64,000 nt of DNA from Geodermatophilus sp. TF02-6 (GCF_003319115.1 NZ_QOHF01000022.1:17743-81742), one strand, 5' to 3'. Shown: positions 9,211-18,473, counted from the first letter of the stretch. The notes: generated by a model from the letters alone, not told the origin. Program-made: numbers and translations.

Positions 9211-10172
9211 AGCGTGAAGACGATCTTCCCGGCGGTCCGGCCCTCCACCATCCTCGCGAAGCCCTCCTGAGCCTGCGCCAACGGCAGCTCGACGTCGATG
9301 ACCGGGCGGACGCCGGTCACCGCGCACATGCGCACCAGTGACTCGAGTTCGTCCCGGGTGCCCATCGTCGACCCGATCACCGACAGCTGGGTGAAGAAGA
9401 CCCGGTTGAGCTCGGCCCCGGGGTTGAAGCCGGTGGTGGCGCCGGAGGTCACGATGACGCCGCCGGGTCTGAGGGACTTGACGCTGTGGCTCCACGTCGC
9501 CTGGCCGACGGTCTCCATGACGCCGTCCACCCGCTCGGGCAGCCGGGCACCGGTCTCGAACGCCTGCTCGGCGCCCAGCGCCAGCGCCGCCTGCCGCTTG
9601 TCCTCGCTGCGGCCGGTCACCCACACCCGGTAGCCGGCGGCGCGGCCCAGCACGATCAGCGCGGTGGCGACACCGCCGCTGGCGCCCTGCACCAGCACGG
9701 TCTGCCCAGGTCGCAGCCCGGACTTGACGAACAGCATCCGGTAGGCGGTCAGCCACGCGGTGGGCAGGCAGGCGGCCTCGGCGAAGGTCAGCTCGGCCGG
9801 CTTGGGCAGCAGGTTGCGGCGGGGGACGGCGACCCGCTCGGCCATCGTCCCCTGGTGCAGCTCGGAGAACAGGGTCCGCTTCGGGTCGAGCGTCTCGTCG
9901 CCGGTCCACCCGGGGCTGGCGACGACGCCGTGCACGACGACCTCGTTGCCGTCCTCGTCGAGCCCGGCGGCGTCGGTGCCCAGGATCATCGGCATCCGCT
10001 CGGCCGGCAGGCCGACGCCGCGCAGGCTGAACAGGTCGTGGTGGTTGAGCGAGGCGGCCCGCACCTGCACCGTCGTCCAGCCGTCGGGGACCTCCGGCGC
10101 GGGGCGCTCACCGACCTCCAGCACGGAGAGCGGGTCCTCGGGGGCGGGCCTGGCGACGAAGACGGCGAGCAT
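9207..10172 (-). CDS. Zinc-binding dehydrogenase family (quinone oxidoreductase-like, MDR)
   Basis: This 321-aa medium-chain dehydrogenase/reductase has the N-terminal GroES-like domain (VRAASLNHHDLFSLRGVG, then ILGTDAAGLDEDG) and the NAD(P)-binding motif VLVQGASGGVATALIVLG. Structural zinc cysteines are not evident, as in quinone-oxidoreductase-like members. The start is ATG 10172. The stop overlaps the possible ybaK start, so the two are likely co-transcribed. The substrate is unknown. Confidence 0.85.
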   Translation of the reverse strand: MLAVFVARPAPEDPLSVLEVGERPAPEVPDGWTTVQVRAASLNHHDLFSLRGVGLPAERMPMILGTDAAGLDEDGNEVVVHGVVASPGWTGDETLDPKRTLFSELHQGTMAERVAVPRRNLLPKPAELTFAEAACLPTAWLTAYRMLFVKSGLRPGQTVLVQGASGGVATALIVLGRAAGYRVWVTGRSEDKRQAALALGAEQAFETGARLPERVDGVMETVGQATWSHSVKSLRPGGVIVTSGATTGFNPGAELNRVFFTQLSVIGSTMGTRDELESLVRMCAVTGVRPVIDVELPLAQAQEGFARMVEGRTAGKIVFTL

Positions 10173-10258
10173 GCCCGGACCGTAACGGAGGCTCCGCGCA
10201 CCTGCGACGCGCTCGGAGCCCAGGGACCGCTGGAGCCCCCGGTGCCGCCGACGGTCGC

Positions 10259-10333
10259 CGTGGTGGGCGATGGCGTGGTGGTCGATGGCGTGGTGGTCGA
10301 TGGCGTGGTGGTCGATGGCGTGGTGGGCGATGG
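10259..10333 (+). repeat. 15-bp tandem repeat, five copies
   Basis: The unit CGTGGTGGTCGATGG is repeated five times, the first and last copies with one change (GGGCG for GGTCG). It lies between two divergent genes, just upstream of the membrane-protein gene. One frame would read SMAWW repeats, but this is not believable as coding sequence. Confidence 0.85.
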
Positions 10334-10371
10334 CGGGAGCACCGCCGGGCAGGACCGCTAGCGTCAGGGAG

Positions 10372-11454
10372 GTGCCGTGGCTGCGCAGTGCACGGGCGCG
10401 TGTCGGAGCGCCGACCCTCGTGCTGGGCGTCCTGCTGGCAGCCGTGGTCGTCGAGGCCGTCCACGAGTTGACCGCTGGTCCCGACCGGCTCGTCAACGAC
10501 TGGCTGCACGACACCGTCATCCTCGTGGCGGCGGTCATGTGCGCCGCGGGAGCCGCGCGCCATGCCCGTGACCGACGGGCCTGGACGCTCTTGGCCGCGG
10601 CCGTGTTCTGCGTGTGGGTCGGGGAGGCGCTCTGGGGGCTGCTGGGGCTGAGCAGCGACCGGGTCGTCCCGTACCCCAACGCGACCGACGTCTTCTCCCT
10701 GGCCTGCTACCCGCTGTTCATGTCCGGCCTCGTCCTGCTGGTGCGGGCTCGCGTGGCACGCATCGAGTGGCACCGGTGGCTGGACGGGTTCGTCATGGTC
10801 CTCATCGTGGCCACCCCGATGGTGGCGCTGGTCGTCCAACCCGTCCTCCGGAACGCCCCGCCCGACCCCCTCGGGCAGGTCGTGACGTTGAGCTACCCGC
10901 TCAGTGACCTGCTCCTCCTCGGCGCCCTGCTCGGGGCGCTCCCGCTGATGAACTGGCGGGTGGACGCGAGCTGGTCCTGGCTCGGCCTGGGGTTGGTCTG
11001 CCTGACCGTGGGCGACGCCGTGTACTCGGTCGCCGCCGTCGAGGCCAGGTACCACGAGGGGCCCTACGACTTCCTCTGGAGCGCCGCCTCCGTGGCGATC
11101 GCCGTGGCGGCCTGGCGTCCGGCGGTCGAGTTCGACCCGGGCGCGCAGATCGTCGGGTGGTCGGCGGTCGTCCTGCCGCTCGGGGCACAGGTCTTCGCGG
11201 TGGCCACCCAGGTGTACGCCTACTTCTACGAGCTGCCGCGACTCGAGCGGCTCCTGACCATCGCGGTCCTGGGCATCGGGATCGCCCAGATCATCGCCTC
11301 CCGTCCGCGCGCGCCCGACACGGTCCCGACGCCGTCGTCCGCAACACCCGCGGACGGACGGGGAGCCTGGCCCGGCGACCTGCCGCTGGTGCGGCCCGAC
11401 CGAGCCGGGACCCGGTTCCCGCCGGGACACGGCAGCGACCCCCCGGGGCGGTGA
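10372..11454 (+). CDS. Multi-spanning membrane protein resembling the sensor half of GGDEF proteins
   Basis: From GTG 10372 the product is 360 aa. An AGGGAGG motif lies directly before it, closer than usual; the same frame is open upstream through the tandem repeat. There are about nine hydrophobic segments. The stretch PYPNATDVFSLACYPLFMSG is like the conserved loop of the N-terminal membrane domain found in many actinobacterial diguanylate cyclases. No GGDEF or EAL domain follows; the protein ends in a Pro/Arg/Gly-rich tail of about 65 residues. Function is unknown; an orphan sensory domain is my inference. Confidence 0.7.
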   Translation: MPWLRSARARVGAPTLVLGVLLAAVVVEAVHELTAGPDRLVNDWLHDTVILVAAVMCAAGAARHARDRRAWTLLAAAVFCVWVGEALWGLLGLSSDRVVPYPNATDVFSLACYPLFMSGLVLLVRARVARIEWHRWLDGFVMVLIVATPMVALVVQPVLRNAPPDPLGQVVTLSYPLSDLLLLGALLGALPLMNWRVDASWSWLGLGLVCLTVGDAVYSVAAVEARYHEGPYDFLWSAASVAIAVAAWRPAVEFDPGAQIVGWSAVVLPLGAQVFAVATQVYAYFYELPRLERLLTIAVLGIGIAQIIASRPRAPDTVPTPSSATPADGRGAWPGDLPLVRPDRAGTRFPPGHGSDPPGR

Positions 11455-11482
11455 TCGCCGGTCCGCGGTGCTCCCGAGGCGG

Positions 11483-12490
<1,008 letters not shown>

Positions 12491-12513
12491 GACTCCACCG
12501 TAGGCTGACCGGC

Positions 12514-12609
12514 GGAGGCGTCAGGGCGCCTGGTGGCCCCCGCGGCCTCTAAAGCCGACGTGGCCGAGCAGCTCGGTCAGGCGGGTTCGATTCCCGTCCG
12601 CCTCCGCCA
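12514..12609 (+). tRNA. selC: Selenocysteine tRNA with anticodon CUA (reads UAG)
   Basis: This 96-nt gene encodes its own GCCA 3' end. The acceptor GGAGGCG (12514-12520) pairs with CGCCTCC. A long variable arm folds as CCGAGC-A-GCTCGG, and the T arm is GCGGG-TTCGATT-CCCGT. The seven-base anticodon loop CTCTAAA (12547-12553) has U33 and then CTA at 12549-12551, so the anticodon is CUA, where the canonical bacterial loop CTTCAAA has UCA. Length, long variable arm and neighbours selD, selA and selB identify it as tRNA-Sec. The anticodon reads UAG, matching in-frame TAG codons in the next two genes. Confidence 0.94.
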
Positions 12610-12682
12610 GCCGGCCGTCCGGCCGGGGTCGACCGCCCCGGCCGGACGCCCAGGACAGCGACGTCCCGAGGAGGCACCGACG

Positions 12683-13291
12683 GTGGCACGCATCCCGCTG
12701 ATCTCCGGCGACGACCCGGACGCCGACCCGAAGGCCCGTGAGCTGCTGGCGATGGTGCGCCAGAACCGCGGGCGCGAGGTGAACGTCTACCGCGGGATCG
12801 CCAACCACCCCGAGATCCTCGAGGCGGTGCTCCACCTGGGGCAGGTGGCCTACTTCGGCAACAGCCTCGACCCGGTGCAGCGGGAGCTGGCCTACTACAC
12901 CTCCGCCGTCACGAACGAGTGCTTCTACTAGACGCCGACCCACGTGGTGCTCGGTCGGAGCGCCGGGATCAGCGACGAGCAGATGGCGCACGTCCTCGAC
13001 GACCCGCTGCCCGCGGGGCTGTTCACCCCCGGCCAGGAGGCGATCGTCGTCTTCTGCCGGAAGTCCACCCTGATGCAGCCCATCGACGACGCCACGTGGA
13101 CGGCGCTGACCGAGCACTTCACCACCCGGCAGATCATGGAGATCACCTTCACCTGCGGGCTGAACCAGATGATCAGCCGCTTCCACGCCGCCGTCCGCAC
13201 CGACGTGGACACGCAGACGATGGACCAGCTGGGCGCCTCGTGCCCGGTCCGGCTGCCCTCGCTCCCCGCCGAGGGGCCGACCGAGGGGTGA
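12683..13291 (+). CDS. Carboxymuconolactone decarboxylase/AhpD-like selenoprotein with in-frame UAG (Sec83)
   Basis: The frame starts at GTG 12683 after a GAGGAGG ribosome site and runs to TGA 13291, interrupted only by TAG at 12929-12931. Reading TAG as selenocysteine gives a 202-aa CMD-family protein with NECFYU-TPTH. Cys80 and Sec83 form a CxxU redox pair, followed by His87, exactly where AhpD-like proteins have CxxCxxxH. Sequence on both sides is conserved family sequence (ARELLAMVRQNRGREVNVYR before; GRSAGISDEQMAHVLDDPL after), with no frame change. A hairpin with a GGTC loop begins 14 nt after the TAG. Standard gene callers will split it at the UAG. It is probably a peroxidase or thiol-redox enzyme. 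Confidence 0.9.
12946..12964 (+). promoter_or_regulatory. SECIS-like hairpin for the UAG at 12929
   Basis: GGTGCTC (12946-12952) pairs with GAGCGCC (12958-12964) in seven base pairs, one of them G-U, closing a loop GGTCG. The loop begins 21 nt after the UAG. Position and the GGUC apical loop parallel the bacterial SECIS of E. coli fdhF, which SelB recognises. Confidence 0.75.
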
Positions 13292-13430
13292 AGCGGCCGA
13301 GAGGACGGTGGCCCACAACCGGATGGCGCGCTACCGTCGTTGTTCGGGATGTGGCCTGTCCCACGTCCCGGGCCAGGCGGCGTCCGGGCAGGTGAGTCGA
13401 CGGCGCCGCTCCCGAGCCCAGGGGGCTCAC

Positions 13431-14574
13431 ATGACCGCACCGCCGGCGGTCGGCACCGTCCACGTCGTCGACCCCTCGCCGCTGAACTGGTTGTTCATCA
13501 CCTGGAACACCATGGAGGAGCCGATCCGCATCGACGAGGCCGGCCGCACCGTGTACGCGCTGGCCGAGTCCTCGCAGTGGCTCGACGACCGGACCCTGGA
13601 GCTGAAGCTGCGGCGCGGGGTCCGCTTCCAGGACGGCGAGCACTGCACCGCGCACAGCATCAAGCAGAACTTCGACGAGATGCAGCGCTGGGCCGCCCCG
13701 CACCCGCCGGGCACCTGGCTGAACTTCCCGGCGCCGGAGTCGACCGCCGAGGTGGTCGACGAGCACACCGTGCGCTTCTCCCTGCCCGGCCCCGACGGGC
13801 TGGCCATGGGCGAGTTCCGCGGCTTCCACATCGCCAGCTCGGCGTTCTGGAACGGCAAGGACGCCCCCGGCTTCGGCTACGAGGAGTTCGGCTCCGGTGA
13901 GGGCCACTGGTAGGTGATCGACGAGCCGGGCCCGTGGGGCACCGGTCCGTTCACCCTGGTCCAGGGTGCCTCCTCGATCACCACCCGCCTGGCGGTCATG
14001 AGCGCCGCCCCGTTCCGGGCGACCTCGATCGTCGACAGCGAGCAGCGCGACCCGCAGGTCGTGCTGGAGGCCAACCTCGACCACTGGAACCGCGCCGCCC
14101 GCGGTCCGCGGATCGAGCGCGCCGTCTTCCGCAACGACCTGACCCCCGACGAGGCGCTGCGGCTGGTCTGCGACACCGAGGGCGAGGTCGACATCGTCAC
14201 CGAGGTCTCCCCGGCCGACGCCCGGCGCGTGCTGGACTCCGCGCACGCCCGGCTGGTCGTCTGCGACGCCAACCGCGTGCTGGTGGGCATCGTCAACCGC
14301 GGCAGCGACGCGCCGCCGGACGACGTCGCGGATCGACCGGCACGTGCACGAGCAGGCGCTCGCGCTGTTCGTCTGCGCGCCCCAGGCGCTGTACGCGGTC
14401 AACGAGCACGTGTCGTTCACCCCGTACAAGACCACCTTCGAGCTCGCCGAGGTCACCGTCGACGAGCAGCACTGGTCGGTCACCGGCGGCGGGGCCGAGC
14501 TCGGCGACCGGACCCGGGTCCGGTCGACGAGCGGCAAGCCCACCTTCACGCAGGCCTCGGGCAACGCCTGCTGA
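13431..14574 (+). pseudogene. Solute-binding protein of a peptide-type ABC transporter with in-frame UAG (Sec161), disrupted by a later internal deletion
   Basis: ATG 13431 follows an AGGGGG ribosome site. The product resembles family 5 extracellular solute-binding proteins (LWNTMEEPIRI-type N-terminus, then LKLRRGVRFQDGEHCTAHS). TAG at 13911-13913 interrupts conserved sequence: SGEGHW-TAG-VIDEPGPWGTGPFTLV, with family sequence continuing in the same frame, so selenocysteine is likely here. Further on, the frame jumps near 14330: after NRGSDAPPDDV the C-terminal part RHVHEQALALFVCAPQALYA continues in the next frame, and over 100 residues of the usual 500-aa family length are missing. The deletion removes the central ligand-binding part, so the present allele is probably dead. 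No signal peptide or lipobox is obvious. Confidence 0.7.
13952..13968 (+). promoter_or_regulatory. Candidate SECIS-like hairpin for the UAG at 13911
   Basis: CACCCT (13952-13957) pairs perfectly with AGGGTG (13963-13968) around a GGTCC loop, echoing the GGTCG loop of the previous gene. The loop starts 44 nt after the UAG, further than usual. Another GGTC at 13944 lies in a weaker fold at 30 nt, and a strong GC hairpin (13925-13946) has a GTG loop. Confidence 0.4.
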
Positions 14575-14632
14575 CCGGGCGGCGGGGGCAGTCCGCCACC
14601 GGGCCGCCCCCGCCGCCCTAGGCTCGGCGCCG

Positions 14633-15943
14633 ATGAGAGCCGATCCGCGGCGGCGCGTGCCGCGCACCGACACGCTGCTCGCCGACCCCGAGCTGGCCGC
14701 GGCCTCGGCGCGGCTGGGCCGGGAGCTGGTCAAGACCGCCGTCGCGCAGGTGCAGCAGCGCATCCGGGACGGCGCGCTCGCGCCCGCCGACGCCGTGCCC
14801 GCCGTCCTCTCCGGCCTGTCCGCGACGGCGAGCAGCCTGCGGCCGGTGCTCAACGCCACCGGCGTCCTCGTGCACACCAACCTGGGCCGCGCGCCGCTGT
14901 CGCCGGCCGCGCTCGAGGCGGTCGTCGCCGCTGGCGCCACCACCGACGTCGAGCTGGACCTGGTCACCGGCCGCCGCGGACCGCGCGGGGAGGCGGCGAT
15001 CGCCGCGCTGCTGACCGCCGTCCCCGCGGCCGAGGCGGCGCTCGTGGTCAACAACTGCGCCGCCGCCCTCGCGCTGACGGCGACCGCGCTCGGCGGGGAG
15101 CTGGTCATCGCCCGCGGCGAGCTGGTGGAGATCGGCGACGGGTTCCGCATCCCCGAGCTGCTGGAGGCCACCGGCGCCCGGCTGCGCGAGGTCGGGACGA
15201 CCAACCGGGTGACCCTCGCCGACTACCGCGCCGCCCTGTCCGAGCAGACCGGCGCGGTGCTCAAGGTGCACCCGTCGAACTTCGTCGTCCGCGGGTTCAC
15301 CCGGTCCGTGCCGGTGGCCGAGCTCGCCGCCGGGCTGGCCGGCAGCGGCGTCCCGCTGGTCGCCGACGTCGGGTCGGGGCTGCTGCGCCCGCACCCGGTG
15401 CTGCCCGACGAGCCAGACCTGCAGACCACCCTCGCCGACGGCGCCGACCTGGTGCTGGCCAGCGGCGACAAGCTGCTGGGCGGGCCGCAGGCCGGGCTGG
15501 TGCTCGGCCGCGCCGAGCTGGCGCAGCGGCTGCGCCGGCACCCGCTCTACCGCGCCTTCCGCGTCGACAAGACCACCCTGGCCGCGCTGGAGGCCACGCT
15601 GCGCGGACCGCTGCCGCCGGTGCAGCAGATGCTCGCCGCCGACGTCGCCGGGCTGCGCCGCCGCGCCCGGGGGCTGGCCGCCCGGCTGGCCGCCGCCGGC
15701 CTGGACGCGGTGGCGGTGGACTCCGAGGCGCGGGTCGGCGGGGGAGGGGCGCCCGAGCACCCGCTGCCCAGCGCCGCCGTCTCGCTGCCCGCGGAGTTCG
15801 CCGCGCCGCTGCGCGCCGGCACACCGCCGGTGGTCGGGTACCTGGCCGGCGACCGCACCCTGCTCGACCTGCGCAGCCTGCGCACCGAGGACGACGAGGC
15901 GCTGGCCGCCGCGGTGCTGGAGGTGGCGATCCGGTGCCGGTGA
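14633..15943 (+). CDS. selA: L-seryl-tRNA(Sec) selenium transferase
   Basis: This 436-aa PLP enzyme converts Ser-tRNA-Sec to Sec-tRNA-Sec using selenophosphate. The N-terminal [15 protein letters not shown] is typical, followed by [17 protein letters not shown] and the PLP-lysine motif [14 protein letters not shown] with Lys280. It sits between the UAG-containing genes and selB in the same direction. The ATG at 14633 is the first good start. It is complete and apparently intact, so the selenocysteine pathway should be functional even though one target gene is broken. Confidence 0.96.
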   Translation: MRADPRRRVPRTDTLLADPELAAASARLGRELVKTAVAQVQQRIRDGALAPADAVPAVLSGLSATASSLRPVLNATGVLVHTNLGRAPLSPAALEAVVAAGATTDVELDLVTGRRGPRGEAAIAALLTAVPAAEAALVVNNCAAALALTATALGGELVIARGELVEIGDGFRIPELLEATGARLREVGTTNRVTLADYRAALSEQTGAVLKVHPSNFVVRGFTRSVPVAELAAGLAGSGVPLVADVGSGLLRPHPVLPDEPDLQTTLADGADLVLASGDKLLGGPQAGLVLGRAELAQRLRRHPLYRAFRVDKTTLAALEATLRGPLPPVQQMLAADVAGLRRRARGLAARLAAAGLDAVAVDSEARVGGGGAPEHPLPSAAVSLPAEFAAPLRAGTPPVVGYLAGDRTLLDLRSLRTEDDEALAAAVLEVAIRCR

Positions 15944-15955
15944 CCCCCGACGGCA

Positions 15956-16005
15956 TGGACGTGACGGCGTGGACGTGACGGCGTGGACGTGACGGCGTGG
16001 ACGTG
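15956..16005 (+). repeat. 14-bp tandem repeat covering the selB start
   Basis: Three full copies and one partial copy of TGGACGTGACGGCG lie between the selA stop and selB. The final partial copy contains the selB start GTGGACGTGATC. The period is not a multiple of three, and earlier copies offer GTG starts that run into TGA in frame. Confidence 0.9.
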
Positions 16006-17742
16006 ATCGCCACCGCCGGCCACGTCGACCACGGCAAGTCGACGCTGGTCCGGGCGCTCACCGGCATGGAGCCCGACCGGTGGGAGGAGGAGCGCCGCCG
16101 CGGGCTGACCATCGACCTGGGCTTCGCCTGGACGACGCTGCCCTCGGGCCGCCGGCTGGCGGTCGTCGACGTCCCCGGGCACGAGCGGTTCGTCGGCAAC
16201 ATGCTCGCCGGCGTCGGCTCGGTGCCCGCCGCGCTGGTCGTGGTGGCGGCGGACGACGGCTGGTCGGCGCAGACCGCCGAGCACGTCGCCGTCCTCGACG
16301 CCCTCGGGGTGCGCTCCGCGCTGCTGGCGGTGACCAAGGCCGACCTCGCCGACCCGGCGCCGGTGCTGGCCGACGTCCGGGCGCGGCTGGCGGGGACCTC
16401 GATGGGGGAGGTGCCCGGCGTGGCGGTCAGCGCCGCCACCGGAGCCGGCGTGCCCGACGTCGTCGCGGCGCTGGAAGCGGTGCTCGCGGGGCTGCCGGCC
16501 CCCGACCGCGAGGCGCCGGTGCGGCTGTGGATCGACCGGGCCTTCCCGATCAAGGGCGCCGGCACCGTGGTCACCGGCACCCTCGCCGCCGGGCGCGTCG
16601 CCCCCGGCGACCGGCTGCAGCTCGGCGACCGCGAGGTCGGCGTCCGCGGCGTGCAGTCGCTGGGCCGACCGGTGCAGCGGGCCGAGGCCACCGCGCGGGT
16701 GGCGCTGAACCTGCGTGGCACCGCGGTGGAGGAGCTGGCCCGCGGCGACGCGCTGCTCACCCCGGGCGCGTTCCGCTCCACCGCCGACCTCGACGTGACC
16801 CTCGACCGGCAGCCCGAGGAGCGCCTGCCGGCCGAGGCGGTCGTGCACGTCGGCTCGGCCGCGGTGGGCGCCCGGCTGCGGCCCCTGGAGGGGACGGCGG
16901 TGCGGCTGCGGCTGGTCACGCCGCTGCCGCTGCGGGTCGGCGACCGCCTGCTGCTGCGCGACCCCGGCGCCCGGCGGGTGCTCGGCGCCGACGTCCGCGA
17001 CGTCGACCCGCCGGAACTGCGCCGCCGTGGAGCGGCCCGCCGGCGCGGCGCCGAGCTGGCCGGGCAGCCCGCGGGCGCGGCCGGCGCCGCCGCCGACCTG
17101 GCCCGGCGCCGCGTGGTCCGGGCCGCGGACTTCGCCGCGATGGGATGGCCGGTCCCCGAGGGCGCGACCGCCGTCGGGCCGTGGCTGCTCGCCCCCGGGC
17201 TGGTCGACGAGCTGGCCGCCGCGCTGCCGGACGTGGTGACCCGCTACCGGCGGCTGCGGCCGCTGGAGGCCGGCCCGCCGGTCGCCGTCGTCCAGCGGGC
17301 CCTGGACCTGCCCGGCCCCGAGCTGGTCCCCGCCGTCGTCCGTCCGCCGCTGGCGCTGCGCGAGGGTCGGGTGGCCGCGGCGACCGCGGGGCTGCCGCCG
17401 GCCGTGCAGCGGGCGGTCGACGACCTCCGCGCCCGCCTGGCGGCCGACCCGTTCGCCGCGCCGGAGGCGCCGGACCTGGCCGCCGCCGGCCTGGGCCCGC
17501 GGGAGCTGGCCGCCGCCGTCCGCGACGGTCAGCTGGTCAAGGTCGCCGACGGGGTGTACCTGGCGCCCGGGGTGGAGCAGGTCGCGCGCGAGCGGCTGAC
17601 CGGGCTGGCCGCGCCGTTCACCCTCAGCCAGGCCCGCTCGGCGTGGAGGACCACCCGGCGGGTGGCCGTGCCGCTCATGGAGCGGCTCGACGCCCGCGGG
17701 ATCACCGAGCGGCTGCCGGACAACACCCGCCGACTGCGCTAG
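15997..17742 (+). CDS. selB: Selenocysteine-specific elongation factor
   Basis: The 581-aa SelB carries Sec-tRNA to the ribosome and binds the SECIS. The GTPase domain opens [16 protein letters not shown] (G1 at residues 7-16), with DVPGHERF (58-65) as G3 and TKADLAD as G4. EF-Tu-like domains II and III follow, then a C-terminal winged-helix array (ending around [17 protein letters not shown]) for SECIS binding. The length is close to the 614 aa of the E. coli protein. The GTG start lies within the 14-bp repeat array. Notably the gene itself ends with TAG, the codon presumed to mean selenocysteine, but no GGTC-loop hairpin follows it. Confidence 0.95.
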   Translation: MDVIATAGHVDHGKSTLVRALTGMEPDRWEEERRRGLTIDLGFAWTTLPSGRRLAVVDVPGHERFVGNMLAGVGSVPAALVVVAADDGWSAQTAEHVAVLDALGVRSALLAVTKADLADPAPVLADVRARLAGTSMGEVPGVAVSAATGAGVPDVVAALEAVLAGLPAPDREAPVRLWIDRAFPIKGAGTVVTGTLAAGRVAPGDRLQLGDREVGVRGVQSLGRPVQRAEATARVALNLRGTAVEELARGDALLTPGAFRSTADLDVTLDRQPEERLPAEAVVHVGSAAVGARLRPLEGTAVRLRLVTPLPLRVGDRLLLRDPGARRVLGADVRDVDPPELRRRGAARRRGAELAGQPAGAAGAAADLARRRVVRAADFAAMGWPVPEGATAVGPWLLAPGLVDELAAALPDVVTRYRRLRPLEAGPPVAVVQRALDLPGPELVPAVVRPPLALREGRVAAATAGLPPAVQRAVDDLRARLAADPFAAPEAPDLAAAGLGPRELAAAVRDGQLVKVADGVYLAPGVEQVARERLTGLAAPFTLSQARSAWRTTRRVAVPLMERLDARGITERLPDNTRRLR

Positions 17743-17766
17743 TCCGCGCGACCAGACACGTTGTCG

Positions 17767-18195
17767 TCAGCCGGCCGGCGGGACGACGGTGCAGACCTCG
17801 CATCTCGTCGGTGCCCCAGAACGTCCGATGCGGGCGTCGGTGGTGAGCACCGTGTCCCCGTGGCGCTCGGCCGCGGCGACGTAGACGGCATCGGCGTACC
17901 TCAGCGATCCCCGGGAGAGTTCCCAGGCCCGATGCACATCGACCCACGGCGTGGCCTCGATGCCGATGCCCAACGCCGCCGCATCCAGGAGGGTCTGCGG
18001 CACGTCCTCAGGCCGCAGAGGGTGACCGGGGCGACGGGCCGCCGTCCACAGGCCGGACAGGACCTCGACCGCGAAGTGTCCTGGGGCGGTGAGCTCCTCG
18101 GCGGCCGGGAGGGCGGCGAGGGCGTCGCGAGCCGCCGTTCCGAGCGGTCCCGGATCCGCGGCGGCGTCGATGACCAACGACGCATCGACGATCAC
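17767..18195 (-). CDS. vapC: VapC-type PIN-domain ribonuclease toxin
   Basis: This 142-aa PIN-domain protein carries the acidic quartet: Asp4 in MIVDASLVID, Glu44 in FAVEVLSGLW, the Asp of LRYADAVYVAAAE and the Asp of VLTTDARIG. VapC toxins cleave RNA and are held inactive by the cognate VapB. Its start overlaps the stop of the upstream antitoxin gene as ATGA, as usual for the module. Confidence 0.93.
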   Translation of the reverse strand: MIVDASLVIDAAADPGPLGTAARDALAALPAAEELTAPGHFAVEVLSGLWTAARRPGHPLRPEDVPQTLLDAAALGIGIEATPWVDVHRAWELSRGSLRYADAVYVAAAERHGDTVLTTDARIGRSGAPTRCEVCTVVPPAG

Positions 18196-18467
18196 GGAGC
18201 AGCGTGGTCGCTCAGCCGGTCGCCACGTTCGGCATGGGCGGTGTCGATGGCGTCCAGCACCGCCTCGCGCTCGCCGGCTGGTACCGCCGGGCGACCCTCG
18301 AGGCGCTCAGCCATCCGGACCAGGGCCTCCCTGCGGCGCAGGTGGGCAGCTCGTGCGTGAACGGCGTCCCGGAGGAGAGCCTGCAGGGAGACGCCCTGTG
18401 CGGCAGCCGCCGACCGGATCAGCTCGAGGTCGTCCGGGTCGACGTCCCGGATCAGCACGTTGGGCAC
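18192..18467 (-). CDS. vapB: VapB/FitA-type ribbon-helix-helix antitoxin
   Basis: This 91-aa protein begins MPNVLIRDVDPDDLELIRSA and AQGVSLQALLRDAVH, a ribbon-helix-helix DNA-binding domain with FitA-like features. The C-terminal half is the toxin-binding part. The GTG start at 18467 lies about five bases after a TATCAT -10-like element, so a leaderless transcript is plausible. Two direct repeats just upstream are likely its operator. It is co-transcribed with vapC. Confidence 0.9.
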   Translation of the reverse strand: MPNVLIRDVDPDDLELIRSAAAAQGVSLQALLRDAVHARAAHLRRREALVRMAERLEGRPAVPAGEREAVLDAIDTAHAERGDRLSDHAAP

Positions 18468-18473
18468 GCGTCA

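Noticed and set aside
10259..10333. Short repeats as a CRISPR array
   Set aside because: Units are contiguous 15-bp tandem copies without spacers and there are no cas genes; the same holds for the 14-15-bp arrays at 15956, 29405 and 30814.
12683..12931. AhpD-like gene as a simple pseudogene truncated by a nonsense codon
   Set aside because: The stop replaces exactly the redox Cys, the downstream half is intact and in frame, a SECIS-like hairpin follows, and a matching suppressor-like tRNA-Sec is adjacent.
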